From: Serripes groenlandicus
Taxonomy: Eukaryota; Mollusca; Bivalvia; Cardiida; Cardiidae
Reading direction: 5' to 3'
Assembly (NCBI GenBank): GCA_031761405.1
Contig: JASEVX010000096.1
Location: 620,001-684,000, forward strand
Length of the DNA: 64,000 nucleotides
Both the position numbers and the translations under genes were made by a program. Below the pieces are notes generated by a model, which searched no databases, had not been told where the DNA came from, and saw nothing but the letters and a program-made list of their open reading frames with translations. Shown one piece after another: positions 11,470-21,669 of the stretch (position 1 is the stretch's first letter; every line of letters begins with the position of its first letter).

Positions 11470-11885
11470 CTAAAAGTGACGAACAATGTAGAGAAGGATA
11501 AGGCACCACGGATGTGCAGCCTGGCCTTGGTATACAATTATCGCATGATATATCAATTGTCCTGCTGAAAAAAATATATTGTTATCATCATTGATGGTTT
11601 GTAATGCATTCTTAATCCTTTATTGAAAAGTGCTTGTTACATATTGAAATAAAAGTGATAAGGCACCACGGATGTGTACCCTTGTCTTGGTATACACTAA
11701 TCGCATGATTTATCAATTGTCCGGCTGAACAATTGCTTTTGTTATCATCATTGATGGTTTTAAATGCATTCTTACTCCTTTATTGAAACGTGCTTGTTAC
11801 ATATTGAAATACAAGTGACGAACAATGTCGATAAGGATAAGGCACCACGGATGTGCGGCCTGGTCTTGGTATACAATAATCGCAA
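11470..11885. repeat. 160- to 179-bp tandem repeat, about 2.5 copies
   Basis: AAGGCACCACGGATGTG begins at 11500, 11660 and 11839. The second interval is 19 bp longer because GACGAACAATGTCGATAAGG is retained. Units also share TTGTTATCATCATTGATGG. Confidence 0.9.
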
Positions 11886-12043
11886 CTCGGTATATGAGTG
11901 ATCCTCTGTGGAAACCCACATCAAGAAAAGTGCGACTAGTGTAATTCTAGGGCAGCCTGTACATCCCGTCGGTGTAACCTGGCTATGTACTGTTCGCTAT
12001 TAGTATCTATTAGATCGAACAGGATTGGCAACCGCAGCAGATA

Positions 12044-12412
12044 GTGTTAAGACTCTCGCTATTGTTCATTTTCAAGAAGCCCCGCTCATATATAAATGTT
12101 TGTCTAATGTCGTGTATTGCAGATTATGGGTTACACAATATATTCGATGCAGCGATAGTTACCATTGACTTTCAACTAGTCTTAAAAAAACATCTATCAG
12201 AGTATAGGTTCTTTTGGCTAGTGGCATCGTCAGGCGAACAATCATCTGTCGTCATTTGGACAAATTGGTTCTGTCCGTCTGATGGCGTCCACTTGGTAGT
12301 TTATGAATCCATGCGAGGAAGAAAATATGGCATAAGCGAATGTGACCGAAACAATTTCAATAACGTTCTCGTTCAGGATTACAATCCCCTTACAGCTCTG
12401 CTACAGTGCTAG
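12044..12412 (+). pseudogene. Possible C-type lectin domain remnant
   Basis: A 122-codon open frame. Its second half reads VIWTNWFCPSDG, then VVYESMRGRKYGISECDRNN. This resembles the end of a C-type lectin domain: W-x-x-W, a short loop, a Y-x-S-M stretch and the penultimate-cysteine region. The Cys expected before VVYE is Leu and the final FxC motif reads VLV, so two of the four disulfide cysteines are absent. The first half (SLLFIFKKPRSYINVCL) has no lectin character. There is no intact lectin start. Seen: these residues. Inferred: a decayed lectin exon. Chance similarity is a serious alternative. Confidence 0.3.
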
Positions 12413-12414
12413 AT

Positions 12415-13225
12415 AACTTTACCTTTACAACCTTGTTATCGTTCCACTCCTAACAACATTGTTATCGGTTCAACATAACATTCCCCATACAACCTTGTTA
12501 TCGGTTCCTGGTAACATTTCCCTTACAACTTTGTAATCGTTCCACTCTTAACAACATTGTTATCGGTTCTACATAACATTCCCCATACAGCCTTGTTATC
12601 AGTTCCTGGTAACATTTCCCTTACAACTTTGTTATCGTTTATGCGTAACATTCTCCTAACAATTGTGTTACTGTTCTAGATAACATTCCCTTTACAAATT
12701 TGTTATCGTTCAGGATTACAATCTGTACAACATTGTTACCGGTTTTGGATAACATTCCTCTTAAAACCTTGTTATCGGTTCTAGATGACATTTCCATTAC
12801 AACATTGTTATCGGTTAGGGATATCAGCCCCCTTTCAATGTTGTTATCGGTTCTTAATAACATTTCCCTTCGGTTTTGGATAACATTTCCCTTACACTTT
12901 TGTTATCGGTTTTGGATGACATTTCCCTTACAATTTTGTAATCGGTTCTGGATAACGTTCGCCTTGACAACTTTGTTATCGGTTCTGGAAAACATTCCCC
13001 TTACAAAGTTGCTCTCGGTTCTGGAAAACATTCCCCTTACAACTTTGTATTTGTACTGGATAACATTCCCCTCACAACGTTGTTGTCTATTCATGATTAC
13101 AATCTTTGCAATTTTGTTATCGGTTCTTGCTAACATTCCCCTTATAACTTTGCAATCGGTTTTGAATAACAATCCTCTTACAACTTTGTAATTGTGCTGG
13201 ATTACATTCCCCCTTGTTATCGGGT
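12415..13225. repeat. 36-bp minisatellite (TTGTTATCGGTTCTGGATAACA type)
   Basis: Roughly 22 copies of a 36-bp unit containing TTACAACTTTGTTATCGGTT followed by CTGGATAACATTCCC. Spacing is 36 bp for clean copies (12902, 12938) with several longer or shorter units. A higher-order pattern of alternating sub-types is visible at 12420-12620. Non-coding. Confidence 0.92.
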
Positions 13226-13609
13226 TTTAAGGGAGGAACAGTTCCAACTTATAACCTTCTTGCTCTCTTCAGCAATTAAATCTGTCCTCAGAGTCATAAT
13301 TATACGTGCTCAGTTTTGACGTATCAGGCTCGCAAACTGTAAAACTGTAAGAACGTATTGGGCTCGTAAGACGTTATTAAAATGTTCAACTTTTTCCACG
13401 AAGGAACCTTATCTTGACGAGAAAGAAATATATCAATTTTGACAATAATGCAGGAGTCGGCTTATAATTGATTGGTTTTATTGCTTTAACATTTTCTCAA
13501 TATATATTGTAGCCTTAATTACACTTTCAACTATATGTCACGTGCACGTTGCGACTTGAAATATAAACATATAATCAAACAAAAGACATCACACCGTGTT
13601 AGGTGCTTA

Positions 13610-13745
13610 AATGGTACTTTACTAAGTTAATACCGTTAACAGCTAACCGGTCCTCAGTTAATGACCGGCAACCCGGTACGAAAAGGCGAGAAGCCATAAT
13701 TACCAATCAGTAGTATAACCCGACCATGAATCGAGTACGTGTCCA
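13610..13745 (-). mobile_element. Degenerate SINE head, minus orientation
   Basis: The plus-strand ATTACCAATCAGTAGTATAA then CCCGACCATGAATCGAG resembles the head and middle of the SINE at 18.44-18.53 kb (GATTACTACCAAGTATAT, then CCCGGTCGGGGATCGAA). Many changes are present. Confidence 0.4.
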
Positions 13746-13768
13746 CAGCAGCATATTGAAACCTGGGT

Positions 13769-13946
13769 CCAATTTCACAAACCTTACGTAGCACTAAGTA
13801 ATTCAATACTTTAAAACCCATTTCATCATTTTTGTTTCCCTTATATTTTGTAAAACATGAATGGTGGAATATTTTTAAATAAATGACTAAACCCCGCTCT
13901 AAAGTATTTAAGTATTACATAGCGCTAAGTGTCGTTGGCGGAATTG
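13769..13946. mobile_element. MITE-like inverted repeat element
   Basis: Left end CAATTTCACAAACCTTACGT then AGCACTAAGTAATTC is inverted at the right end as TATTACATAGCGCTAAGTG then TTGGCGGAATTG. Roughly 50 bp of each arm can pair with mismatches. Elements opening with a CCAATTTCACAAA-like end and an AGCGCTAAG core are common in animal genomes. No transposase is present. Confidence 0.6.
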
Positions 13947-14019
13947 TTAACCTTTTGAGTGCAGAATTACCTATAAAAGACTCTTCTCTATTCGAAATCG
14001 GATAGGATTAAGTTTTGTT

Positions 14020-14315
14020 TTAAGCCTGTGCAAAGTCGGGCGAGGTTCATGAAGTTAACATTTACGTCTGTGCAATGTCGGGCGCGAATCATAACTTTTA
14101 ATTTATGTCTGTGCAAAGTCGGGCGCGGTTCATAACGATTTATGTTTACGTCTGTGTGCAATGTCGGGTGCGGTTCGTAAATTGTATTCTACGTCTTTTT
14201 AAAGTCAGACGTGTTTCATAAAGTTTAATTGAATGTCTTTGCGATGTCCGACGCGGTTTATAAAGTTTTATTTAACGTGTGTGCAATGTCGGGCGAGGTC
14301 CATACAGTTGTATTT
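14020..14315. repeat. About 42-bp minisatellite, 7 copies
   Basis: GTGCAATGTCGGGCG-type motifs recur at about 14030, 14072, 14114, 14156, 14200, 14240 and 14281, each followed by GGTTCATAAAGTTTA-like sequence. Later copies are diverged (for example TTTAAAGTCAGACG). Confidence 0.88.
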
Positions 14316-14364
14316 AAAGTGAAAAGAAAATAGAGGTCCCTAAAGTTTTGTGACCGGTATTTGA

Positions 14365-14560
14365 ACCTCGTCTAGAAATTGCCCATGTACTTGGAATTTC
14401 CCGTGAACTTGGAATTGTTCCTGTACTTGGAATTTCTCATAATTTAGAATTGGAATTCCCCCTGGAATTAGAATTGCCCATGTAATTGGAATTGCACATT
14501 GACTTGTAATTGCCCATGAAGTCGGAATTGCAAATGAACTGTCCATTGACTATGAATTTT
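14365..14560. repeat. About 18-bp minisatellite
   Basis: Ten or so copies of an 18- to 20-bp unit ACTTGGAATTGCCCATGT with variants (TTTCCCGTGA, TTGTTCCTGT). The copies fade towards the 3' end. Confidence 0.88.
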
Positions 14561-14649
14561 GGATTTTACCCGGCCGGGCCATACAATAGAACTAAAAAAT
14601 GATAGTATGGGCTTTCCATCATTGACGTTCAGGATTGTTTTAATTAGCA

Positions 14650-14960
14650 TAACGACTGAATCGCTGGTAGCAGGGTAGCTTACGTAGAAAACGCCTTGAT
14701 ATAACTAAACAATCGTTGATAGAGGCGTAAAACATCCCTCGTACAAATAAATAACGAGATATGGATTCGATATCCTATGAATTGATACTGTATTGTAAAG
14801 CTTCATTAAAGCATAAACATTTATGTACGATTATCAGAGAGGCGTAAAACACCACACATACAAATAAATAACGAGATATGGACTCGATTTCCCATGAATT
14901 GATACGGTTTTTACCAGCTTTATTAAAGCAGTAAACATGTACATGTATGTCCGACTATGA
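14650..14960 (+). mobile_element. SINE tail followed by a diverged 118-bp duplication
   Basis: 14660-14730 carries the shared SINE tail (AACGCCTTGATATAACTAAA) ending in GATAGAGGCGTAAAACATCC. The following block, with ACAAATAAATAACGAGATAT, is repeated from 14839 (GAGGCGTAAAACACC), giving two copies about 118 bp apart. Confidence 0.65.
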
Positions 14961-15167
14961 CATCTATGGTTGACACTTAGCAGGAATTTGTCGTTTGATT
15001 TATTATAAACTAACTACACCAATTTGATATTGAAAATTATATATAATAAGTAAATGACTGATATTTGTAGTTACCTTTCCACAGACTAATACGTGCATTA
15101 GCCCTTAGTTTAAGTTTAAGATCGAACCATACATTCTCACTTTTCCATCCGTGTCTTTTCTATTTTT

Positions 15168-15390
15168 CTATAAGATCATGAATGATCCATGCATTTGAAG
15201 TACGTTCCCCAATCGTTTTCTTGAAACACCAGCTACCATTGGGTTGGTAACATGATCACTACCAAGAACATCGCAGACAAAGTACGACTGTGAATAGCTA
15301 GCCTCGCAGTTCTGGTCGCTCCACGTCCCGTCATAATATTTCATTAACATGATAGAGCATTTTACACACCGTTCCAATTGTCTGGCTTCC
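15168..15390 (-). pseudogene. C-type lectin domain, last-exon pseudogene
   Basis: On the minus strand a plausible acceptor (TATACTTCAG) at 15391 is followed by a frame reading KPDNWNG, a typical C-type lectin loop where the EPN/QPD-type sugar motif sits. After a stop (TAA where GAA is expected) and a one-base loss, the frame continues as MLMKYYDGTWSDQNCEAS, then FVCDVL. These are the WxD, penultimate-Cys and final FVC motifs of the fold. C-type lectins bind sugars through calcium and act in mollusc recognition of microbes. The stop plus frameshift mean this copy cannot make the domain in one frame. The upstream half of the domain is not in the neighbouring 1 kb. An inverted 19-bp pair (15197-15215 and 15424-15442) brackets it. 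The family call is firm from the motifs. Pseudogene status assumes there is no sequencing error. Confidence 0.7.
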
Positions 15391-15442
15391 CTGAAGTATA
15401 GTTTTAATATGAGCGACGACTGTCGATTGGGGAACGTACTTC
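15197..15442. repeat. Perfect 19-bp inverted repeat flanking the lectin exon
   Basis: GAAGTACGTTCCCCAATCG at 15197-15215 is repeated as its exact reverse complement at 15424-15442. The arms lie 208 bp apart, with almost the whole lectin-like exon between them. No further arm extension and no target-site duplication were evident. Confidence 0.9.
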
Positions 15443-15687
15443 GTCTACATATAGCGAAGACTCATATAAGTCTGTGCAGGCGTATCTTCAATGGCTTGTT
15501 TTCCTTCATGAAGACATACTTACAGAGATAAATACAGCAGTTGAGATTTGAATAATAACAGTTTATTATAACATATATACCTAATTAGGAAAGAATCACA
15601 AACAGTGGTACTATTAATATACAGGCTAATACTTTATTTTCTTACTCAAACTATTATTTAATATAAAAATAAAAATACATTACAGAC

Positions 15688-15855
15688 GAGCGTTCGACCT
15701 CTACACCCCGAAGGCCGGTCAGAACCGAGACGGTCGTTCGACCTCTACACCCCAGAGGCCGGTCAGAACCGAGGCGGGCGTTCGACCTCTACACCCCAGA
15801 GGCCGGTCAGAACCGAGACGGGCGTTCGACCTCTACATCCCAGAGGCCGTTCACT
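15688..15855. repeat. 44-bp GC-rich tandem repeat, about 3.7 copies
   Basis: GTTCGACCTCTACACCCC starts at 15692, 15736, 15780 and 15824, exact 44-bp steps. Each unit then has AGAGGCCGGTCAGAACCGAG. Its high GC content contrasts sharply with the flanks. Confidence 0.95.
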
Positions 15856-16229
15856 TTAAATTATATGTAAATAAACCCGAGAACATTTTGGAAATTTCCG
15901 TTTTCTTTTATTTCCGAGTGCAGTGGACCGAGTGACTTATTCAGGTCATACCAAAACAATTTAATTATGGCCTATTTAGGAAATACGTTTAACAATTTCA
16001 CGTTAAAGCTCCATATTCGCTGATTGAGTTGTTATTTGTAGTTTAATGCAGATATATCACCATGTATTTCCAGTCTTTCTCACAACAGTGCTCCAAACAA
16101 TAGCATTTCCACTCAACTGGCCGCTTTCCAAATATACTTTTAGCCCATTCCTGGAAGGAGAATCGTCGATCTGAATATTGGCAGAGCTGGATTTCGTCTA
16201 ACTGTTTTAAAAAGGCATACTTACTTTCT
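15856..16229. other. Spacer without recognisable feature
   Basis: No gene, RNA or repeat was recognised. Confidence 0.45.
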
Positions 16230-16934
16230 GCTAACTGCAGTTATGTATTGCATTTTTTAAAAATAAACCTTTGTTTACCCTTGAAAGACACGTTATCTGA
16301 CTTAGTTTGTTTAAGTCAATCTGACCAATTTCGCAATTTACGGAAATCTGCCTCGGGAATATTGATAGTGTAATACTATAACTATCGTCGCCAAACAAGT
16401 GACGTAATTCCGATTCCGGTTAACTGTTATTCATGCGCTCTTTTTTACAATCGTTTTTACCGCATCAGAGTACAGAAACTATTCCTCTTGTTGACGTTAT
16501 ACATGGCGATGGACAGAAGCCTAGCTGAACATAACCAAGCTGATGCGATTGTCAATGAGTCTGTCCAACACGATTCCAATCCGTTTACTTCATTTATCTA
16601 CTTATCATAAGGTAATATAACATAACAGAACATGCACTTTAAAGGATCATGGATGTAATTACAACTCATATGTTGACAATAATAAGATGTAGAATATAAT
16701 GTTTCACTTTTGCGTAAACATGCTAATTATTACATGCGTAATTCACATTCAATAGTTTTCTCCACTAGTGAATATCATATGAGCCCCACCAAGCGAAAAT
16801 GAAACTTATTGCATCCACGAACAGAAAATCTCAGGTGAACCAGAGTTCTCACTATCCGCCTATAACTAGAACAGTCATAGATGAAAATGCTGACGAACAA
16901 TTGAAATAGTATACCCATGCGTTTCATACCAATC

Positions 16935-17188
16935 TGAGCCGTTCAACGAGAAAGCCAACATTGTGGACAATGGTTAAAGTATCAACCCAGATCAGCCTTC
17001 GCAGTTCGCGCAGGCTAATCCGGGCCGACACATTACGTCTCAGCTTGATAGAGGTATAGAGTAATGATTCTCGAAACAGAAAATCCACAGAAGGCGAGAA
17101 GTGTCTGTCCGGCTTAACCTGCACGGCACGCTTAGGCTGATCTGGGTCGATACTTTACGCAATGTTTGTTTTCTCGTGGAACGGCTCA
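16935..17188. mobile_element. MITE with TGAGCCGTTC terminal inverted repeats, complete
   Basis: The left end TGAGCCGTTCAACGAGAAAG is mirrored at the right end by TTTTCTCGTGGAACGGCTCA, roughly 20 bp of near-perfect inverted repeat. Inside, CGCGCAGGCTAATCCGGGCC and AGGCTGATCTGGGTCGATAC form a second inverted theme. No coding capacity is present. A clear target duplication is not visible. A second complete copy lies at 61245-61475 and a partial one at 1654-1715. Confidence 0.85.
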
Positions 17189-17430
17189 AATGTACAAACT
17201 ACAATACGAAAAGCGTCATTCGTCTTCCGCCAATGAGCCAACAGTGTGCGAGGACAATCATTCATTTGCTTTGCACGACTGTTTCGTTGGTTATTGGTAT
17301 GCGGAAGCCATGAAACACATGTATGTGTAAACTTGCTCCCGTGATATAACTAAACATTGTAGAAAGCGGCGTTCAATCCAAATTAATCAATTAATCAATA
17401 CAATGTGATTTCGTGTGCTACATAAAAGGT

Positions 17431-17670
17431 ACCGCCTCAGTGGTGTAGTGATAGAGCGTCCGCCTCGGGTGCGGGTGTCGGGTTTTATACCTGGCCGGAT
17501 CATACCAAATACTTTAAACATTGTGGTAAGCGCTTTCCCGCCTAGGCGCTCTGGGTTGTGGGGTTAGCATATAACATTGGTGTAAGAAACCGGAAACAGT
17601 AGAACTGGTAACTTACCCAGGAAATGCCGTGAATAAACCGAATAAATGTTGGAAGCGGTTAAAACATCAT
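17431..17670 (+). mobile_element. tRNA-derived SINE, plus orientation
   Basis: The head ACCGCCTCAGTGGTGTAGTG then ATAGAGCGTCCGCCTCGG has the A-box pattern. The B-box region is degenerate (TCGGGTTTTATACCTGGCC). A body with GGTTAGCATATAAC and a tail with CCAGGAAATGCCGTGAATAA then GTTGGAAGCGGTTAAAAC follow. This is the clearest complete copy of the family in the window. It depends on foreign LINE machinery, none of which is seen here. Confidence 0.8.
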
Positions 17671-18298
17671 GCAAACAAACACACACAAACTACCAAAAAG
17701 GATACGTGAGAAGACTTTGTTTTCATTTGACGCGGTTTATGTGTATATACATGCTTGTTTTTTTACTCATATGAGTGAATAGATTTATAAGCACGATGTA
17801 TTAACGTCATACAAAAAACAAACAGTCGGGACAATTTGACCAAGACAGATTCAGATCAGTCTACTCATTGACGCAGCCTGATGAAATTAATTTGTGTTCA
17901 CCTTCAAATCGTAATGCGGTTTGAAGCATGTATATGTGTAGATATGGCGGATAAATTACATCACGAGTACGCAACTTAATGGCAACTGCCATTTGTGTTT
18001 TAAATATTTGCGGACAGTATCCCGAACAGGTCATTGATTGGTTGATTGAAGTTGAATAAGTGCCGTTTTCAACAAGTTTCAGTCATATAACGGTGGCCAG
18101 TTCAACGTCCAACGTGTTTCCCGGTTTTCTCACACTAGTCATTCACATAACAGTCTTACCAAGCAAACTGCTGCTGTTCGTCTATATGTTTAATATAATC
18201 AGATGTACTTTTTAACAAACCAACAAGAAATGTTATCTTACTAGTTTTACGTCAATGTAACATTTAATATCAACCTGGAGAGTCAGGAGATGATTTAA

Positions 18299-18532
18299 GC
18301 CGCATTCAACAATGTTTCAGTTATATCACGGAGTTTCACGTTAAGTTACCAGTAATACTAGTCCTTTTATTCTGACACCAACCAGTCAGTCGTAATGCTA
18401 ACCTCGCAACTTTGAGTGGAAATGTAGGCAGCGATTACTACCAAGTATATGGTATAACCCGGTCGGGGATCGAACCCACGAACTCCCGCACCCGAGACGG
18501 ACGCTCTACCACTACCCCACCGATGCGAGTCC
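18299..18532 (-). mobile_element. tRNA-derived SINE, minus orientation
   Basis: The plus strand starts with the inverted tail (GCCGCATTCAACAATGTTTC, AGTTATATCACGG) and ends with the inverted head (CCCGGTCGGGGATCGAACCC, GACGGACGCTCTACCACTAC). The B box GGTTCGATCCCCGACC is well kept on the minus strand. Confidence 0.8.
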
Positions 18533-18540
18533 CTTGTAAC

Positions 18541-19039
18541 CTGACACCACTCATTTAATGTGTTATTTATTTATCCAAAGCATACATTAAACAATGTTCT
18601 ACACCTATGATAGCTTTTCATGATGGTGAGTGTGCACAATTGACCAAACAGATGGTGTTGTTCAGTATAAGCGAGAGCACCTTCATGAACGGCCACAATT
18701 CCAGCTTCAGTGATTCGAAAATGTATCGCCGTCTTGTGAAACTTCCAGAAAAGGTAATGGGGACAACAAGCTGCTAAGCCATATCGACCAAGGTTGGGTT
18801 CCTTCACATTGTTAAACTTTGATGTTACCCTTCTCAGTAATACAGTAATACAGACGGCATCTGATGCGTCTATCGCAGACAATATTTTAAAACATCTTGG
18901 GAAAAGAAGTTATACCTCATGTTAAACAATTACTTCCTTTATTCCTATTGATAGTACTGAACACATTTGACCTGATCCTGACCTTTGTGTAAATATATAA
19001 TTATAAGGGCGTACATGCACATGTACAGTTATCAAACAT
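18541..19039. other. Unannotated spacer
   Basis: A 103-codon minus-strand open frame (18571-18882) lies here. It has no recognisable domain, and its sequence gives no support beyond being open. Confidence 0.4.
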
Positions 19040-19225
19040 TTAACATTTAACATGGTAGAATTGTTCTACCTTGGCGCTCAGGAGTGTTGGGTTAGCATAA
19101 CAACTGACTCAGCGATGTCAGGATAAAAAGACCACCTGTACTGGTTAATTACCAAGCAAACGCCATGATATAACTGAACAATTGTTGAATACGGCATAAT
19201 ACAGAATTCCAACAAACACATCTAT
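19040..19225 (+). mobile_element. SINE body and tail, head missing
   Basis: TTGGCGCTCAGGAGTGTTGG, GTTAGCATAACAACTGACTC and AACGCCATGATATAACTGAA match the body and tail of the SINE family. The tRNA head is not present. Confidence 0.65.
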
Positions 19226-19329
19226 ACATGATGAAGGTACGGAGAACGATTGTTAAAACATATTTCGTAGGATCAGAATATCATGGTTATGCTTTCTTTA
19301 TCATTGCTGATAATGCTGCATATCCCACT

Positions 19330-21240
19330 TTCCTGCCTACAGACTGAGTAATCGGGACTCTGCTCCATTTTCCTCATACCTTTATGTGCCCTTTATGAAC
19401 ACGTTATCTGTTTCTTCCCTAGCACTAGCTTGTTTGAGTCAATAGGACCAACTCGGCAATTTACGGAAATCTGCCTCAAGAATCATAATATATAACATAA
19501 CAGTACATTTACTTTACAAAGGAACATGGATTTAATTACAAGTGTTATATTAACAATAAGAATATGTAGAATATATCGTATTCACTTAAACACGCAAATT
19601 CTAACATAAGTTCATCACAGTCAATTATTGTCCCAACTAGTAAACATTATATGAGCCCTGCCAGGCGAAAATGGATCTTATTGCATCCGAGAACAGTAAA
19701 CACTCAGATGATTCCAGCGTGTACGCACAATCACATCAGAGTTATCATTATCCACCTGTATCTAGAAGTGTCATGGATTAAATTGCTGACGAACAACTGG
19801 AATAATATCCCAATTTGTTTCAGTACGATGTGTACACACGTCAATGCAAAAAGCGATATTCTTCTTCTACCAATGTGCTAACAGTGTATGTGGAAAAGCA
19901 GACATTTGCTTGAAACGACGGTTTCGTTGAGTACTGGTGTGAAGAAGGCATGACACACATGTATATGTGAGCTGGCTGCCTTGATATAATTGAACATTGT
20001 TGAAAACGCCGTTAATCACCAACTAATCAATAATTAAATTAATCAGTACAACGTGTTTTCGTGTGGTAACAAAAGGGTACAACTTTGGTGGTGGTAAAAG
20101 TGCTAGAGCGTCCGCATCTGGTACGAGAGATCGCGGGTAAGAGCTCAGGTCGGGCCTACCAAATACTTTAAACATGATATAAATGTCTTTATTAGTACTG
20201 ATATCTCCCATGAAATGCCGTAATGTTACATGGAGTACATGATATGGTTAGTTTGATAAGGACATTCGTACTGAACGTTAACCTGTCATATTTATTTCAT
20301 CCTTTGTGTTTTGACACATTTGCAGCAGATGGGATGAAACCGTTTTTAGGCACATACTAAAACCATTAACCAGCTGCTTTGATGTTTTCATATAATATAT
20401 TAAGTATAAAGGTTATTGATACATGTCCTTCCATTTTCATCTGATAAAGCCTAAAACATCATATCAGTGAGTTTTTTCTTCCAAAACTAATTTAGATTAA
20501 TAAGGACTATAATACTTCTAAATAGATAAATTGACAAACGTCATAAATAAAAAGACAGTTGGGACAATGTGACCAACACGGATTCAGATCAGCCTACTCA
20601 TTGACACAGCCTAATGGAATTATGTTATGTTCGCCCTCAAATCTTCACGCAGCTTGAAACATGTATATATCTGTAGAATTGTTTGTTCGCCATCAAATCT
20701 TCACGCAGCTTGAAACATGTATATCTGTAGAATTGTTTGTCTTGGCGGAAAACCGACTTCACATGTATGCAACTTAATCACAACTGCCATTGATTTTTGA
20801 AATACTTGTTGGTCAGCTTTGTGTTGGTGTCTAGGTGTTGTAATTGTTAAATCGGGAGTATCCCGGGAATGTCATTGATTGGTTGATTGATTTTAATTAG
20901 TGCCGTTTGAAACAAGTTTCAGTCAAATAACGGTGGCAAGTTCACATTTCCACGTGTTTCCCGGCTTTCTCACACTAGTCCTTCACATAACAGTCTTACC
21001 AAGCAAACTGCTGCTTTCCGTCTATGTGTTGAATAGACTCAGATGGACTTGTTAACAAACCAACAAGAAATGTTATCTTTCTAGTTTTCCGTCAATGTAA
21101 CATTTAATATCAACTTGGAGAGTCAGGAGATGATATACCCCGCTTTCAACAATGTTTCAATTATATCACAGCGTTTCCTAGGTAGGTTACCAGTAAGTTA
21201 CCAGTATTCCTGGGCCTTTTATCATGGCATCAGCTAGTCA
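19330..21240. repeat. Segmental duplication, copy B
   Basis: Counterpart of 16230-18400, direct orientation. It contains a SINE head at 20070-20170 at the place equivalent to the SINE at 17431, so that insertion predates the duplication. Confidence 0.8.
20070..20170 (+). mobile_element. SINE head, degenerate
   Basis: GTGGTGGTAAAAGTGCTAGA then GCGTCCGCATCTGG and TCGGGCCTACCAAATACTTT align with the head of the SINE at 17431. The tail is missing. Confidence 0.6.
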
Positions 21241-21299
21241 ACATTGCACAGAACCCGACTATCAATTTGAGTGATGCGTTCAACAGAGGAATTGACATA

Positions 21300-21665
21300 C
21301 CACAGATAGTTGATCTCTTGTATACATCACTCTATTTGAGAGTCGATGTATGTAATGTTTTATTTTCTGTGCTGAAAATATCACTCTATTAGATAGTAGG
21401 GATTTGTGATATGTTATTATCTCTGTTAAATATATTACTCTATTTCAGAATTGGTTTCTGTGATGTGTTATTTTCCCTGTTGTATACATCACTCTATTTG
21501 AGAGTCGGCTTCTGTGTTGTGTTATTTTTCTATGTTGCATAAAATAATCTATTCGAGAGTCGGGTATTCTCATATGTTATTTGCTCTATTGAATACATCA
21601 CTCTATTTAAGAATTGTTTTTTGTGATGTTTGATTTTCTCAGTTGAGTAAATATTTTTATCTGGT
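21300..21665. repeat. 54-bp tandem repeat, 6 to 7 copies
   Basis: ATCACTCTATTTGAGAGTCG-like blocks recur at about 21326, 21380, 21434, 21487, 21541 and 21596. The block TATACATCACTCTATTTGA resembles the stop-codon region of the NHL cassettes downstream (TATAACTCACTCTATCTGA), which hints at a common origin. Confidence 0.88.
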
Positions 21666-21669
21666 AAAG

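Larger units (their letters stand above)
16230..18400. repeat. Segmental duplication, copy A
   Basis: Blocks of this segment recur in the same order at 19330-21240. Examples are GCAATTTACGGAAATCTGCC (16334 and 19452), AGTCTTACCAAGCAAACTGC (18150 and 20981) and CAACAAGAAATGTTATCTT (18220 and 21061). The offset changes from about 3.1 to 2.8 kb because of indels. The MITE at 16935 is absent from copy B, so it inserted after the duplication or was lost from B. Confidence 0.8.

Noticed and set aside
10709..11568. Three overlapping 250-codon frames of Ser/Leu
   Set aside because: They are the six-frame reading of a CT microsatellite; no start context or domain.
18571..18882. 103-codon minus-strand frame as a gene or exon
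   Set aside because: No recognisable domain, no convincing splice sites, lies next to a SINE in a repeat-rich area.
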